A stretch of DNA of 64,000 bases from Paenibacillus artemisiicola (lineage in GTDB: Bacteria; Bacillota; Bacilli; Paenibacillales; Paenibacillaceae), in the NCBI RefSeq assembly GCF_017652985.1, contig NZ_JAGGDJ010000021.1, positions 1 through 64,000 on the forward strand, given 5' to 3'. Positions 9,300-17,246 of this stretch are shown here, piece after piece. The notes beneath the pieces were generated by a model. It was not told where the DNA came from, made no database searches, and was given only the letters and a program-made list of their open reading frames with translations. How positions within the stretch are numbered: the first letter of the stretch is position 1; each line of letters opens with the position of its first letter. The translations under genes were made by a program, and so were the position numbers.

Positions 9300-9515
9300 T
9301 CCGAAGCGAGTTTTTGCCCAGGAAGTTTCGCAAAACGCGTCTATGCTTCCGAAGCGAGTTTTTACTCGCAAAGAAGTTGTTCCAGGAAGCTTCGCAAAAA
9401 CTTTCAGCCTATGCTTTCGAAGCGAGTTTTTGCTCGCGCAAAAACAAGCCTATGCTTCCGAAGCGAGTTTTTACTCGCGAAGACGTATCCCAGGAAGTTT
9501 CGCAAAAACTTTGGG
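9300..9515. repeat. hairpin-bearing imperfect repeats between fadE and the acyl-CoA ligase gene
   Basis: Four copies, starting at about 9300, 9348, 9416 and 9457, begin with TCCGAAGCGAGTTTTTACTC or a close variant. In copies 2-4 GCGAG pairs with CTCGC across a T-rich loop. Three copies also carry AGGAAGYTTCGCAAAACT-like segments, where AAGTTT can pair with AACTTT. Unit length varies (about 41-68 bp), so this is a patchwork rather than a strict tandem array. The last copy ends at the GGGAGG ribosome site of the ligase gene. It is unrelated in sequence to the array at 3240. Confidence 0.82.
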
Positions 9516-9526
9516 AGGCCACAAAA

Positions 9527-11263
9527 ATGAACCAACCGCAGGCTTGGCCCTGGCTTCGCAACTATCCCGGCGAGGTTGCCCCCGACGTCGCGATTCCGAA
9601 TATCGCCCTCGGCGACATGCTGATCCAGACCGCCGCCAAGCATCCGGCGAAGGAGGCGCTGTTCTTCTTCGGCAAGCGGATCTCCTACAAGGAGCTGCTC
9701 GCCGCGGCGCAGCGGATGGCGGCGGGGCTGCAGGCGGCCGGCGCCGCCAAGGGCGACCGCGTCGCCATCATGCTCCCGAATTGCCCGCAGGCCGTCGTCT
9801 CCTACTTCGGCGCGCTGCTCGCGGGCGCCGTCGTCGTCATGACGAACCCGCTCTACGTGGAGCGGGAGTTGGAGCATCAGCTGCGGGACAGCGGCGCCGC
9901 CGTCATCGTCACGCTCGACGTGCTGTATCCCCGCCTGGCGCGGGTCCGGGGCGAGTCGCCGGAAGCCGGCCCGGTCCCGGGACTACGCAGGGTAATCGTG
10001 ACGTCCATCCAAGACGGGCTGCCGTTTCCGAAAAACCTGCTGTATCCGATCAAGCAGCGCCGCGCGGGACCGCAGCCGCTCATTCCGTACGGCAAGGACG
10101 GCGTGACGCGGTACGCGTCCTTCATGGCGAAGGCATCGAAGCTGCCGGCGCACGTGGAAACCGCTCCGGAGACGGACGTCGCGCAGCTGCAATATACGGG
10201 CGGCACGACGGGCACGGCGAAGGGCGTCATGCTGACGCACCGCAGCCTGATCGCGAACGCGGTCCAGTGCGAGGCATGGTTTTACCGGATGCGGGAGGGG
10301 AAGGAGCGGTTCCTTGCGGCGCTCCCGCTGTTTCACGTGTTCGGGTTGACGGTGATTATGAATTTGTCCGTGCTCAAAGCGAGCTCCATCGTGCTCCTTC
10401 CGCGGTTCGAAATCGAGAACGTCCTGAAGGCGATCCGCGACGAGAAGCCGACGGTGTTCCCGGGCGCTCCGACGATGTACGTGGCGCTGCTGAACCATCC
10501 GGACGCGAAGAAATACGACCTGTCGTCCGTGAAGGCGTGCATCAGCGGCTCCGCGCCGCTGCCGCTCGAAGTGCAGACGCGGTTCGAGGCGGTGACCGGC
10601 GGGCGGCTCATCGAAGGCTACGGCTTGACGGAAGCGGCCCCCGTCACCCACGCCAACCCGCTCTGGACGAAGCGCAAAATCGGCACGATCGGCCTTCCGC
10701 TCCCCGGCACGCTGGCCAAGGTCGTCGACCCGGCGACGGGCGAGGAGCTTCCGGCCGGCGGCGTCGGCGAGCTGCTGGTGAAGGGACCGCAGGTCATGAA
10801 GGGGTATTGGAACCGGCCGGAAGCGACGGCCGAGGCGCTGCGGGACGGCTGGCTGCATACCGGCGACCTGGCGAGCGTCGACGCCGACGGGTTCTTCACG
10901 ATCGTGGACCGGATCAAGGACATCATCATCGCCGGCGGCTTCAACATCTATCCGCGCGAGGTGGAGGAGGTGCTGTATGAGCACCCCGCCGTGCGGGAAG
11001 CGGCGGTCATCGGCGTGAAGGACGAATACCGCGGCGAGACGGTGAAGGCGTTCGTCGTGCTGCGCAAGGACGTGACCGTCTCCGCCATGCAGCTCGACCG
11101 CTGGTGCCGCGAGCGGCTGGCCGTGTTCAAGGTGCCGCATCTGTACGAATTCCGCGACGAGCTCCCGATGTCCATGATCGGCAAGGTGCTGCGGCGCAAG
11201 CTGCAGGAAGATGAGGAACTGGCCGCGGCCGGGAACGATGAGGGTGGAGGCCATGAAGGATAA
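9527..11263 (+). CDS. lcfA: long-chain fatty acid-CoA ligase
   Basis: Activates fatty acids to acyl-CoA through an acyl-adenylate, feeding the enzymes upstream. The 578 residues show the ANL-superfamily motifs in order: P-loop YTGGTTGTAKGVMLTH (about 223-238), GYGLTEAAP near 364, GDLASVDADGFFTIVDRIKD with the hinge near 460, IIIAGGFNIYPREVEE, and the adenylation lysine in GKVLRRKL near 553. Length agrees with Bacillus LcfA (560). The start is ATG 9527, with GGGAGG upstream; the frame runs open back to 9314 only because it crosses the repeat region. A thioesterase gene overlaps its 3' end. Confidence 0.93.
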   Translation: MNQPQAWPWLRNYPGEVAPDVAIPNIALGDMLIQTAAKHPAKEALFFFGKRISYKELLAAAQRMAAGLQAAGAAKGDRVAIMLPNCPQAVVSYFGALLAGAVVVMTNPLYVERELEHQLRDSGAAVIVTLDVLYPRLARVRGESPEAGPVPGLRRVIVTSIQDGLPFPKNLLYPIKQRRAGPQPLIPYGKDGVTRYASFMAKASKLPAHVETAPETDVAQLQYTGGTTGTAKGVMLTHRSLIANAVQCEAWFYRMREGKERFLAALPLFHVFGLTVIMNLSVLKASSIVLLPRFEIENVLKAIRDEKPTVFPGAPTMYVALLNHPDAKKYDLSSVKACISGSAPLPLEVQTRFEAVTGGRLIEGYGLTEAAPVTHANPLWTKRKIGTIGLPLPGTLAKVVDPATGEELPAGGVGELLVKGPQVMKGYWNRPEATAEALRDGWLHTGDLASVDADGFFTIVDRIKDIIIAGGFNIYPREVEEVLYEHPAVREAAVIGVKDEYRGETVKAFVVLRKDVTVSAMQLDRWCRERLAVFKVPHLYEFRDELPMSMIGKVLRRKLQEDEELAAAGNDEGGGHEG

Positions 11264-11696
11264 CGGGCAAGGTCCTCCGAACGGGCCGGACGCGCGCCCG
11301 GCGCTCGAAGCGCTGGAAGCGGCGGCGAAGAAGTCGTTTTGGGGGTATCTGGGCTTCGAATTGGTGACCGCCGAAGCGGGCAAGGCGGTCATCGCGCTGC
11401 AAGTGCGGCCGGAGCATCTGAACATGGCCGGCATCGTCCACGGCGGCGTCCTGGCGTCCATGCTCGACAACGCCATGGGCCTTGTCGCGATTTTGGCGTG
11501 TCCGGGGGACGGGACGGTCACGACCGGGCTGAACGTCCATTATTTGCACCCCTCGTCGGAGGGGCGGTTGACCTGCGAGGCGGCGCTGATCCATCGTTCG
11601 CGCCGGACGCTCACGCTGGAGGGACGGATTGCCGATAATAAGGGCGAGCTCCTTGCTTGGGGAAGCGGAACGTTTCGCAGGGTAACCGGATTGTAA
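11253..11696 (+). CDS. PaaI-type hotdog thioesterase
   Basis: Likely hydrolyses acyl- or aryl-CoA esters, perhaps balancing the CoA pool during beta-oxidation (inference from position). The 147 residues show the hotdog pattern NMAGIVHGGVLASMLDNAMG, with HGG near 60 and the following Asp, then TTGLNVHYLHP. Length fits the PaaI/YdiI group. The start is uncertain: ATG 11253 is very close to GTGGAGG, ATG 11238 lacks a clear site, and ATG 11211 is also in frame. All overlap the ligase gene, so translational coupling is likely. The substrate cannot be told from the sequence. Confidence 0.8.
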   Translation: MKDNGQGPPNGPDARPALEALEAAAKKSFWGYLGFELVTAEAGKAVIALQVRPEHLNMAGIVHGGVLASMLDNAMGLVAILACPGDGTVTTGLNVHYLHPSSEGRLTCEAALIHRSRRTLTLEGRIADNKGELLAWGSGTFRRVTGL

Positions 11697-11705
11697 CATG
11701 TTACA
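11692..11705. promoter_or_regulatory. 14-bp perfect palindrome TGTAACATGTTACA
   Basis: A perfect inverted repeat overlaps the thioesterase stop codon and lies 25 bp upstream of the -35 box at 11730. Its length and symmetry fit an operator for a dimeric repressor. The regulator is unknown; it could act on the small membrane protein gene that follows. Confidence 0.45.
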
Positions 11706-11729
11706 TTTCCAAAGCGGTTGTCCGCCGCA

Positions 11730-11758
11730 TTGAAAGCGTTATTCCTTTCCTCTATAAT
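11730..11758 (+). promoter_or_regulatory. sigma-A promoter, TTGAAA-17-TATAAT
   Basis: TTGAAA at 11730-11735 and TATAAT at 11753-11758 are separated by 17 bp, near the vegetative consensus. It lies 41 nt ahead of the ATG at 11800, so the small membrane protein should be transcribed independently of the fatty acid block. Confidence 0.85.
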
Positions 11759-11799
11759 TAGCCTATATATGGAAACTCAGCGGAGCGAAGGGAGGGCGC

Positions 11800-11994
11800 A
11801 TGGTGGTTAGCCCTTGGATCACGACTGCGGTCATCCTGTTCGGCATCCTCGTTGCGATCGTTGGCGTCTTGGCGTACTTGCGCATGTACAAAAGCAGCGC
11901 CTGGTCGGCCTCGGCACCGCGTCCGCAGGAGAGGGATATCCCCGGCGCCGATTCGACAGAAAATGACAAAAAAGGATCGTTCACAAATAAATAA
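11800..11994 (+). CDS. small single-span membrane protein, unknown function
   Basis: Not a family I recognise. The 64-residue product has one hydrophobic helix at about 6-28 (TTAVILFGILVAIVGVLAYL) after a short N-terminus, then a charged, probably cytoplasmic tail rich in Ser, Pro, Asp and Lys. GGGAGG precedes the ATG and a near-consensus promoter at 11730 drives it, so it is very likely expressed. It stands alone, followed by an AT-rich spacer to the next small gene. Confidence 0.7.
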   Translation: MVVSPWITTAVILFGILVAIVGVLAYLRMYKSSAWSASAPRPQERDIPGADSTENDKKGSFTNK

Positions 11995-12168
11995 TGCCGT
12001 GTTCGCTTTTATAATCTGATTGAAAATGTTATAATTGATTGATAAATTAGAAAATTTAATTTATATGGCTCCATCAAGCTCCTGACTCACCTTTCATTCA
12101 TATGGATCGTTCAACATGCTCGCTTACGGATTTGTTAGAACTACCAACCGATGCTAGGAGGGGATTTC

Positions 12169-12357
12169 ATGGCGAAACACAGCCACAATGAAGTCAAAGA
12201 AAGCCTCGTGGAGCTTACGCGAATTTTCCAGCCGAAGGACTCCCGGAAGTTCGTTCGGGATTATATCCGCAAGTATCGGATTACGGGCGGGTATGAGGAG
12301 GAATTGACGCTATTGGTGGAGCATGAAATGGGGCGCCTGCGCTCCTCGGTGAGTTAA
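12169..12357 (+). CDS. small basic protein of unknown function
   Basis: A 62-residue soluble product beginning MAKHSHNEVKESLVELT, with charged, probably helical stretches (IFQPKDSRKFVRDYIRKYRI, EELTLLVEHEMGRLRSS). There is no membrane segment or signal peptide and I do not recognise a domain. The start is supported by AGGAGGGG 5 nt before ATG 12169. The AT-rich upstream gap contains TTGAAA and TATAAT-like hexamers but no single clear promoter. A strong terminator follows at once, so it is a one-gene transcription unit. Confidence 0.7.
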   Translation: MAKHSHNEVKESLVELTRIFQPKDSRKFVRDYIRKYRITGGYEEELTLLVEHEMGRLRSSVS

Positions 12358-12372
12358 CTAACCTGAAATGAT

Positions 12373-12409
12373 AAGCCTTGCCCGGTACGATAGGGACAAG
12401 GCTTTTTTG
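12373..12409 (+). terminator. rho-independent terminator
   Basis: AAGCCTTG at 12373-12380 pairs with CAAGGCTT at 12397-12404, extended by CCC/GGG, and a run of six T follows. It ends the small gene at 12169. Confidence 0.88.
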
Positions 12410-12601
12410 TTGCCCGGCCCGGCCGGTTTCCCGAACCGTCCTATCGAACACGGCAGGCCATGCCGCATCTCCGGTCCGAATCGGTCCCGCGTCCTTCGGG
12501 CACGGACGATTCGCGCTCTCGTCTCCGCACCGCATCCCGCTCCCGTACCTTTCTCTTCCGTACCCGCGATCGCCGGCCGCCTGCTTCAGGAGGGATGACC
12601 C

Positions 12602-13345
12602 ATGATTCAACTCAAAACGATGGAGGAGATCGCCCGGATGCGCCGGGCGGGCCGGATCGTCGCGGCCTGCCATCGCGAGATCGGCCGTCGCCTGCGGCCC
12701 GGCGTCGCGACGCTCGAGATCGACCGCTTCGCGGAGGCGTTCATGCTCGGCCGCGGCGCGAAGCCCGCGCAGAAGGGCTACCGCGGCTACCGGTTCGCGA
12801 CCTGCGCGTCCGTTAACGACGTGGTTTGCCACGGCTTGCCGACGGACGTCCCGCTGCGCGCGGGCGATATCGTCACGATCGACATGGTCGCGGAGCTGGA
12901 CGGCTGGATGGCCGACTCCGCGTGGACGTACGCGGTCGGACGGGCGCGTCCGGAGATGGCGCGCCTCATGCGCACGGCGAAGCTGGCGCTGTACCGGGGC
13001 ATCGCCAAGGCGGCGGCGGGCGCCCGGCTCGGCGACGTCGGAAGCGCCGTGCAGGCCGTCGCCGACCGGGGCGGTTACGCCGTCGTGGAGGCGTTCATCG
13101 GCCACGGCATCGGCAGGCGGATGCACGAGGATCCGCAGGTGCTTCACACGGGCAAGGCCGGCACCGGCAAGAAGCTGCGGGAAGGCATGGTCATCACGAT
13201 CGAGCCGATCCTCGTGACGGGCCGGCCGAACGTCGTCATCGACGCGGACGGCTGGACGGCCCGCACCTCCGACGGCTCCCGGGGCGTGCAGTACGAGCAC
13301 ACGGTCGCGATTACGGCGGCCGGTCCGGTCATCCTGACGGAATGA
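12602..13345 (+). CDS. map: methionine aminopeptidase, type I
   Basis: Removes the initiator methionine from nascent proteins using two metal ions. The 247 residues contain all five metal ligands: Asp in IVTIDMVAELDGW, Asp in MADSAWTYAVG, His in GHGIGRRMHEDPQ, Glu in ITIEPIL and Glu in YEHTVAIT. The substrate-contacting His is in VVCHGLP. Length matches MetAP-I. GGAGG precedes ATG 12602. It is not next to ribosomal protein genes, so it may be a second copy. Its stop is 1 bp from the stop of the converging gerAC-type gene. Confidence 0.93.
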   Translation: MIQLKTMEEIARMRRAGRIVAACHREIGRRLRPGVATLEIDRFAEAFMLGRGAKPAQKGYRGYRFATCASVNDVVCHGLPTDVPLRAGDIVTIDMVAELDGWMADSAWTYAVGRARPEMARLMRTAKLALYRGIAKAAAGARLGDVGSAVQAVADRGGYAVVEAFIGHGIGRRMHEDPQVLHTGKAGTGKKLREGMVITIEPILVTGRPNVVIDADGWTARTSDGSRGVQYEHTVAITAAGPVILTE

Positions 13346-13346
13346 C

Positions 13347-14456
13347 TCATTTCATCTTGCCGACGTTGTCGATCGTCATTCGGATGCGGCATTCCACGTC
13401 GACGTTCGGGTACACCCGCTCCCAGTTCACTTTCTTCCAGGCGGCGTAGCCCATGTGATTGCGCACGTAGGTGCCGACGCCCGCGCTGTCGGCGCCCTTC
13501 GCCTGCATCTTCTTCATGACGCGCTCCGCCTCCCCCGACAGATACGCCCCAACCTCCGCTTCCAGCTTCTTCACGTCCTCTCTTCTGCCGAGGTCGAGGC
13601 CGCCCATATATTCCAGCAGCGAACCGTGCAGCTTCGCGCTGATGACCACCTTCGTCTTGTCGCCCGATCCGGAGACGCGAACGCCGCGTTTGCTGACGAG
13701 CGACGTAATGAAGACCGATTCCTTGCTCGTGCGTTCCCCCTTGGGCAGCGCGAAGGCGAATTCGCCCTGCCTGAAATTGCCGCGCAGGACGGCGAAGATC
13801 ATCGCTTCCTTCGGCGGCAGCCGTTCGACGTAGCGATCGTGCTTGAACAGGGCGATGCCGTCGGTGACGATGTTCTCGCCCGCCTGGCGCAGGAGCGGCG
13901 CGACGGGGTCGATGCCGTCGTCGAAGTAGTCGCGCACGAACTGATGGAGCGTGGACCTCGGGATGGAATGCGTGCTGGCTTCCTTCTCGAGCATCCGCTC
14001 GATGTAACGGTCCGTCCGCGGATGCTGGCTGTATCTTCGATTCAGCAGCTCCTCGGCGTCGCCGTTCACGACGGCGATCTTCATCAGCGGCGAAACGGCC
14101 GGGTCGCGCACCTGCGTGTCGAGGTGATGGCCGATCCCGGCCTGAACGAACGACTTGCCGAGCAGCGTGACGCGCAGCTGGCCGCTGACGAGCTGCAGGC
14201 TGGTCTGCCGGGACATCTCGACCCGCGCCAGCTTGCTGGTGCGCGCCGTCGTGCTTAGCACTTCCCGTTGCTCGCTGGATTCCTCGTCAAGGCGCGGAAT
14301 GGCGACGGCGACTTTCAGCTCGCCGTTCGGCAGGAGGTCGTAGCTGGTCGTCTGAATGAAGCCGATCCTCTCCAGCACCCGCTGGTCGCCGCAGCCCCCG
14401 AGCAGGACCGCGACGGCGAGCGCGAGAAGCGCGATTAGGCGGCGGAGGTTACGCAT
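13347..14456 (-). CDS. gerAC: spore germination protein, Ger(x)C family lipoprotein
   Basis: C subunit of a germinant receptor in the inner spore membrane. The 369-residue protein has a lipoprotein signal (about 1-22) ending in the lipobox LLGGCGD with Cys22. The body has Ger(x)C features: the N-terminal GCxDQRxLExIGFIQ-type opening, an LRVTLLGKSF segment, and a C-terminal domain ending in PNVDVECRIRMTIDNVGKM. AAGGAG lies 10 nt before the ATG. It overlaps the upstream permease gene by 8 bp. The gerA symbol marks the operon type; the germinant is unknown. Confidence 0.9.
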   Translation of the reverse strand: MRNLRRLIALLALAVAVLLGGCGDQRVLERIGFIQTTSYDLLPNGELKVAVAIPRLDEESSEQREVLSTTARTSKLARVEMSRQTSLQLVSGQLRVTLLGKSFVQAGIGHHLDTQVRDPAVSPLMKIAVVNGDAEELLNRRYSQHPRTDRYIERMLEKEASTHSIPRSTLHQFVRDYFDDGIDPVAPLLRQAGENIVTDGIALFKHDRYVERLPPKEAMIFAVLRGNFRQGEFAFALPKGERTSKESVFITSLVSKRGVRVSGSGDKTKVVISAKLHGSLLEYMGGLDLGRREDVKKLEAEVGAYLSGEAERVMKKMQAKGADSAGVGTYVRNHMGYAAWKKVNWERVYPNVDVECRIRMTIDNVGKMK

Positions 14457-15543
14457 CGGCGGTCGTCTCCTTCTCTTTGCGGATCAGAAGCAGGGCGATC
14501 AGGAAGAGCGGCAGGCCGAACGAGATGCCGATTTCGATCCGGGCGAACAGCGACAGCCATTGATCGACGTCGCCGATCGTATCCGGCATCATGCTGATAA
14601 GGAACGTCCCGGCGACCAAAGCCCCGCCCCGATATTCGGATTTGATCTTCGGCAGCAGCCGGCCGCTCGTTTCATTGGACGCCCAGAAGTACATCGACAT
14701 GGTGGACAGCATCGTGAACAACAGCAGGCCGTACAGCACGTTCTCGATCCGTTCGATGAACGGAAACTTGATGAAGGCGAACATGTCGATGAGCGGATAC
14801 TGCATCTTCTGCAATTCATGGAGGCCAAAGAAGCCTAACACGAGGAAGCAAATGTACGCGTAGCTGAGCAGGACGAGAAGATTCGCCCAGATCGCCATTT
14901 TGATCAGCTTCACGGAGCGGTCGACGTGCCCGAACAGCAGCAGGACGAGCTCGTAGCCCAGAAACGCGTAATAGATGCCGACGATGCCCGCGGGCTGGTG
15001 ATTTCCGCCTTGCAGCAGAAACGGCGTCAGCCGGGTCCAATTGAACTCGTTGAAGAACATGCAGGATAACGGGTACATCCAGACGGTCAAATAGAAAAAG
15101 ACGGTGCTCGCCTTGGCGATCGTATAGAGGCCTTTCGTGAACAGCATGAACCCGAGCATGTCGATGACGAGCTTGAACCAGATCGAATTGGTCGTGGGGA
15201 AGGCGATCATTTGGAAAACCAGCACGTACTCCATGATGACGAGGCAGGCCAGCATGCTCCATACCGAGATCAGCAGGAGATAGAGCGGCGCGAGCAGCGG
15301 CTTGGGCAGCCGCCGTTCCATGATGTCGAAGATGGACTTTCCCCGTCCCATGCGGTGAACGAGACCGATCAGCAGCAGGTTGACCGTGACGACGGCCGCA
15401 TAGGCGGGCAGCGCCAGCCAGCTGTTGTAGCCGAACGTGACCGCGAGCATCTGGCCGAGCGCCAGGACGGCGACGCCCGTCTGCGTCATGTAAATCAGGA
15501 CCATAGTGTGAAAGGAGGACAGTTTCTCCTTGACGGCCTTCAA
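14449..15543 (-). CDS. gerAB: spore germination permease, GerAB/amino acid permease family
   Basis: B subunit of the germinant receptor, which binds the small-molecule germinant. The 364 residues form about ten hydrophobic segments, as in GerAB proteins (APC-type fold), starting with MTQTGVAVLALGQMLAVTFG. The start is a TTG at 15543, supported by GTAGGAGG with a 9-nt spacer; the preceding gene stops 13 nt upstream. Gene order AA-AB-AC is the standard tricistronic arrangement. Confidence 0.9.
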   Translation of the reverse strand: MKAVKEKLSSFHTMVLIYMTQTGVAVLALGQMLAVTFGYNSWLALPAYAAVVTVNLLLIGLVHRMGRGKSIFDIMERRLPKPLLAPLYLLLISVWSMLACLVIMEYVLVFQMIAFPTTNSIWFKLVIDMLGFMLFTKGLYTIAKASTVFFYLTVWMYPLSCMFFNEFNWTRLTPFLLQGGNHQPAGIVGIYYAFLGYELVLLLFGHVDRSVKLIKMAIWANLLVLLSYAYICFLVLGFFGLHELQKMQYPLIDMFAFIKFPFIERIENVLYGLLLFTMLSTMSMYFWASNETSGRLLPKIKSEYRGGALVAGTFLISMMPDTIGDVDQWLSLFARIEIGISFGLPLFLIALLLIRKEKETTADA

Positions 15544-15556
15544 TGCGAAACGCCTC

Positions 15557-17005
15557 CTACTTTTTCGTTCTGACGTGCACCGGATTCGGGGTTCTCGCTT
15601 GCGTCGGCCGTTTCTTCAGCAGCTTGAAGGGCGCGCGGATGAAGACGTCCAGCCAGTCGCCCGGCTTATGCGGCGCGATCGGCGTCATGTACGAGGAATT
15701 GAGGCTCGTCAGGTGGCTCAAATGGATGATGAGATACGCAATGCCGATCGTAATGCCGAGATTGCCCCAGATGCCGGCCAGGATGATCAGGCCGAAGCGG
15801 ATCAGCCGGATGGACGCGCTCATGATATAGCTCGGCATGACGAACGAGGCGATCGCGGAGGACGCCACGACGATGATCAGAATGTTGCTCGTGAAGCCGG
15901 CCTGAACGGCGGCTTGGCCGATGACGATACCGCCGACGATGCCGATCGTTTGGCCGATCTTGGTCGGCAGCCGGGCGCCCGCTTCGCGGAGAAATTCGAT
16001 GACCGCTTCCATGAACAGCGCCTCGTACACCGGCGGGAACGGCACGCGGCTGCGCGACTCCGACAGGGTCAGCAGCATGTTTTGCGGGATCATCTCGTAA
16101 TGGAACGTCGTGACGGATACATAGAAACAAGTGAACAAAATGGTAATGATGAACGATATGAACCGCAGGATCCGCGTGGCCGTGCCGAGCGACCACCGCT
16201 GATAGTAATCGTCGGAGGACGTAAAAAATTCAAAGAACGACGTCGGCGCGCTGAAGGCGTACGGGCTGCCGTCCATGATGCCGACGATCCGGCCCGCGAC
16301 GAGCTTGGAGGCGATCGCGTCGGGGCGCTCCGTCGTGAAAAACTGCGGAAACAGGGATGCCGGCCTGTCGTCGATCAGCTGGACGAGCATGTTCGTATCG
16401 TGCACCGCGTCGATCTCGACCCCCTGGATGCGCCGCTTCAGCTCGTCCACGTTGTCCATATTGGCGATATCGGCGACGTAGAGCAGGTAGACGTCCGTTT
16501 TCGTGATTTCCCCGACGCGGAAGCGCAGGCACTTCAGGTGGGAGCTGCGCACGCGCCGGCGAATCAGGGAGAGCGTCTCCCCGGCGGGCTCGGAAAACGC
16601 CTCGTGCGGCCCGGTAATCGTCGTCTCGGTCTCCGATTGGCTGATCGGCCTGCCCTTCGGGCTGTACAGGTCGATGCTATAGACGGCGTCTCGGTGAAAC
16701 AGCGCCACGCTCCCGCTCAGGATGTCTTCGACGATTTGCTTGTCCTCGCTTTTTCGCGCGAAGGACAGCCGGTCGAGCATGTCCTGGAGCTTGTCTTCGG
16801 GCGCCGACTGGAGCGGCCCGAGAATCTCGCGGTCCAGCTTCTGGCCGTCGATCATATGGTCGAAGTAGAGCAGGTCGACGTTCAGCTGGGCGTAGGTCTG
16901 ATGCTTGAAGTCCGCGCAGTCGTCGAACTGCTGCGCGATATGGGACAGTTGTGGCCGGTCCTGCTGCTGCTGCTCCTGCTGCTCCTGCTGTTGCTGTTCC
17001 ATCAT
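15557..17005 (-). CDS. gerAA: spore germination protein, GerAA family
   Basis: A subunit of the germinant receptor. Starting at ATG 17005 gives 482 residues, the same length as B. subtilis GerAA. A hydrophilic N-terminal half precedes conserved GerA-family motifs (GRIVGIMDGSPYAFSAPTSF, ESRSRVPFPPVYEALFMEAV) and C-terminal membrane segments. The N-terminus is an unusual glutamine-rich run (residues 3-13). The frame is open for 70 more codons upstream, but the ATG pair at 17002/17005 has AGGTGG before it and matches family length. First gene of the ger operon; no clear sigma-G promoter was found. Confidence 0.9.
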   Translation of the reverse strand: MMEQQQQEQQEQQQQDRPQLSHIAQQFDDCADFKHQTYAQLNVDLLYFDHMIDGQKLDREILGPLQSAPEDKLQDMLDRLSFARKSEDKQIVEDILSGSVALFHRDAVYSIDLYSPKGRPISQSETETTITGPHEAFSEPAGETLSLIRRRVRSSHLKCLRFRVGEITKTDVYLLYVADIANMDNVDELKRRIQGVEIDAVHDTNMLVQLIDDRPASLFPQFFTTERPDAIASKLVAGRIVGIMDGSPYAFSAPTSFFEFFTSSDDYYQRWSLGTATRILRFISFIITILFTCFYVSVTTFHYEMIPQNMLLTLSESRSRVPFPPVYEALFMEAVIEFLREAGARLPTKIGQTIGIVGGIVIGQAAVQAGFTSNILIIVVASSAIASFVMPSYIMSASIRLIRFGLIILAGIWGNLGITIGIAYLIIHLSHLTSLNSSYMTPIAPHKPGDWLDVFIRAPFKLLKKRPTQARTPNPVHVRTKK

Positions 17006-17246
17006 CCCACCTGCACTGTTCGAAATCGGTATGGTTTCAGCGTTTCCTATGACTGGCAATTTATACGGAATGCGGCGGATGCGGAGGTGCGGACGGGGGC
17101 GAACGAAGGGCGGCGCCGGGGCGTTTCGCGCAATCGCTTCGATGATCGCGGAGGCGTAATAGGAATTCCTCGTAAATTCGGACGGGCGGTACATGATTTT
17201 GGAAGATGCGGCCATACTAGCCGAAACAAGAGGAGGTTTTTACCAA

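Noticed and set aside
9314..9526. N-terminal extension of the acyl-CoA ligase
   Set aside because: The 71 extra codons come only from the repeat region; ATG 9527 has the ribosome site and family N-terminus.
17006..17215. 70-codon N-terminal extension of GerAA
   Set aside because: Starting at 17005 gives the family length of 482 residues, with AGGTGG just upstream.
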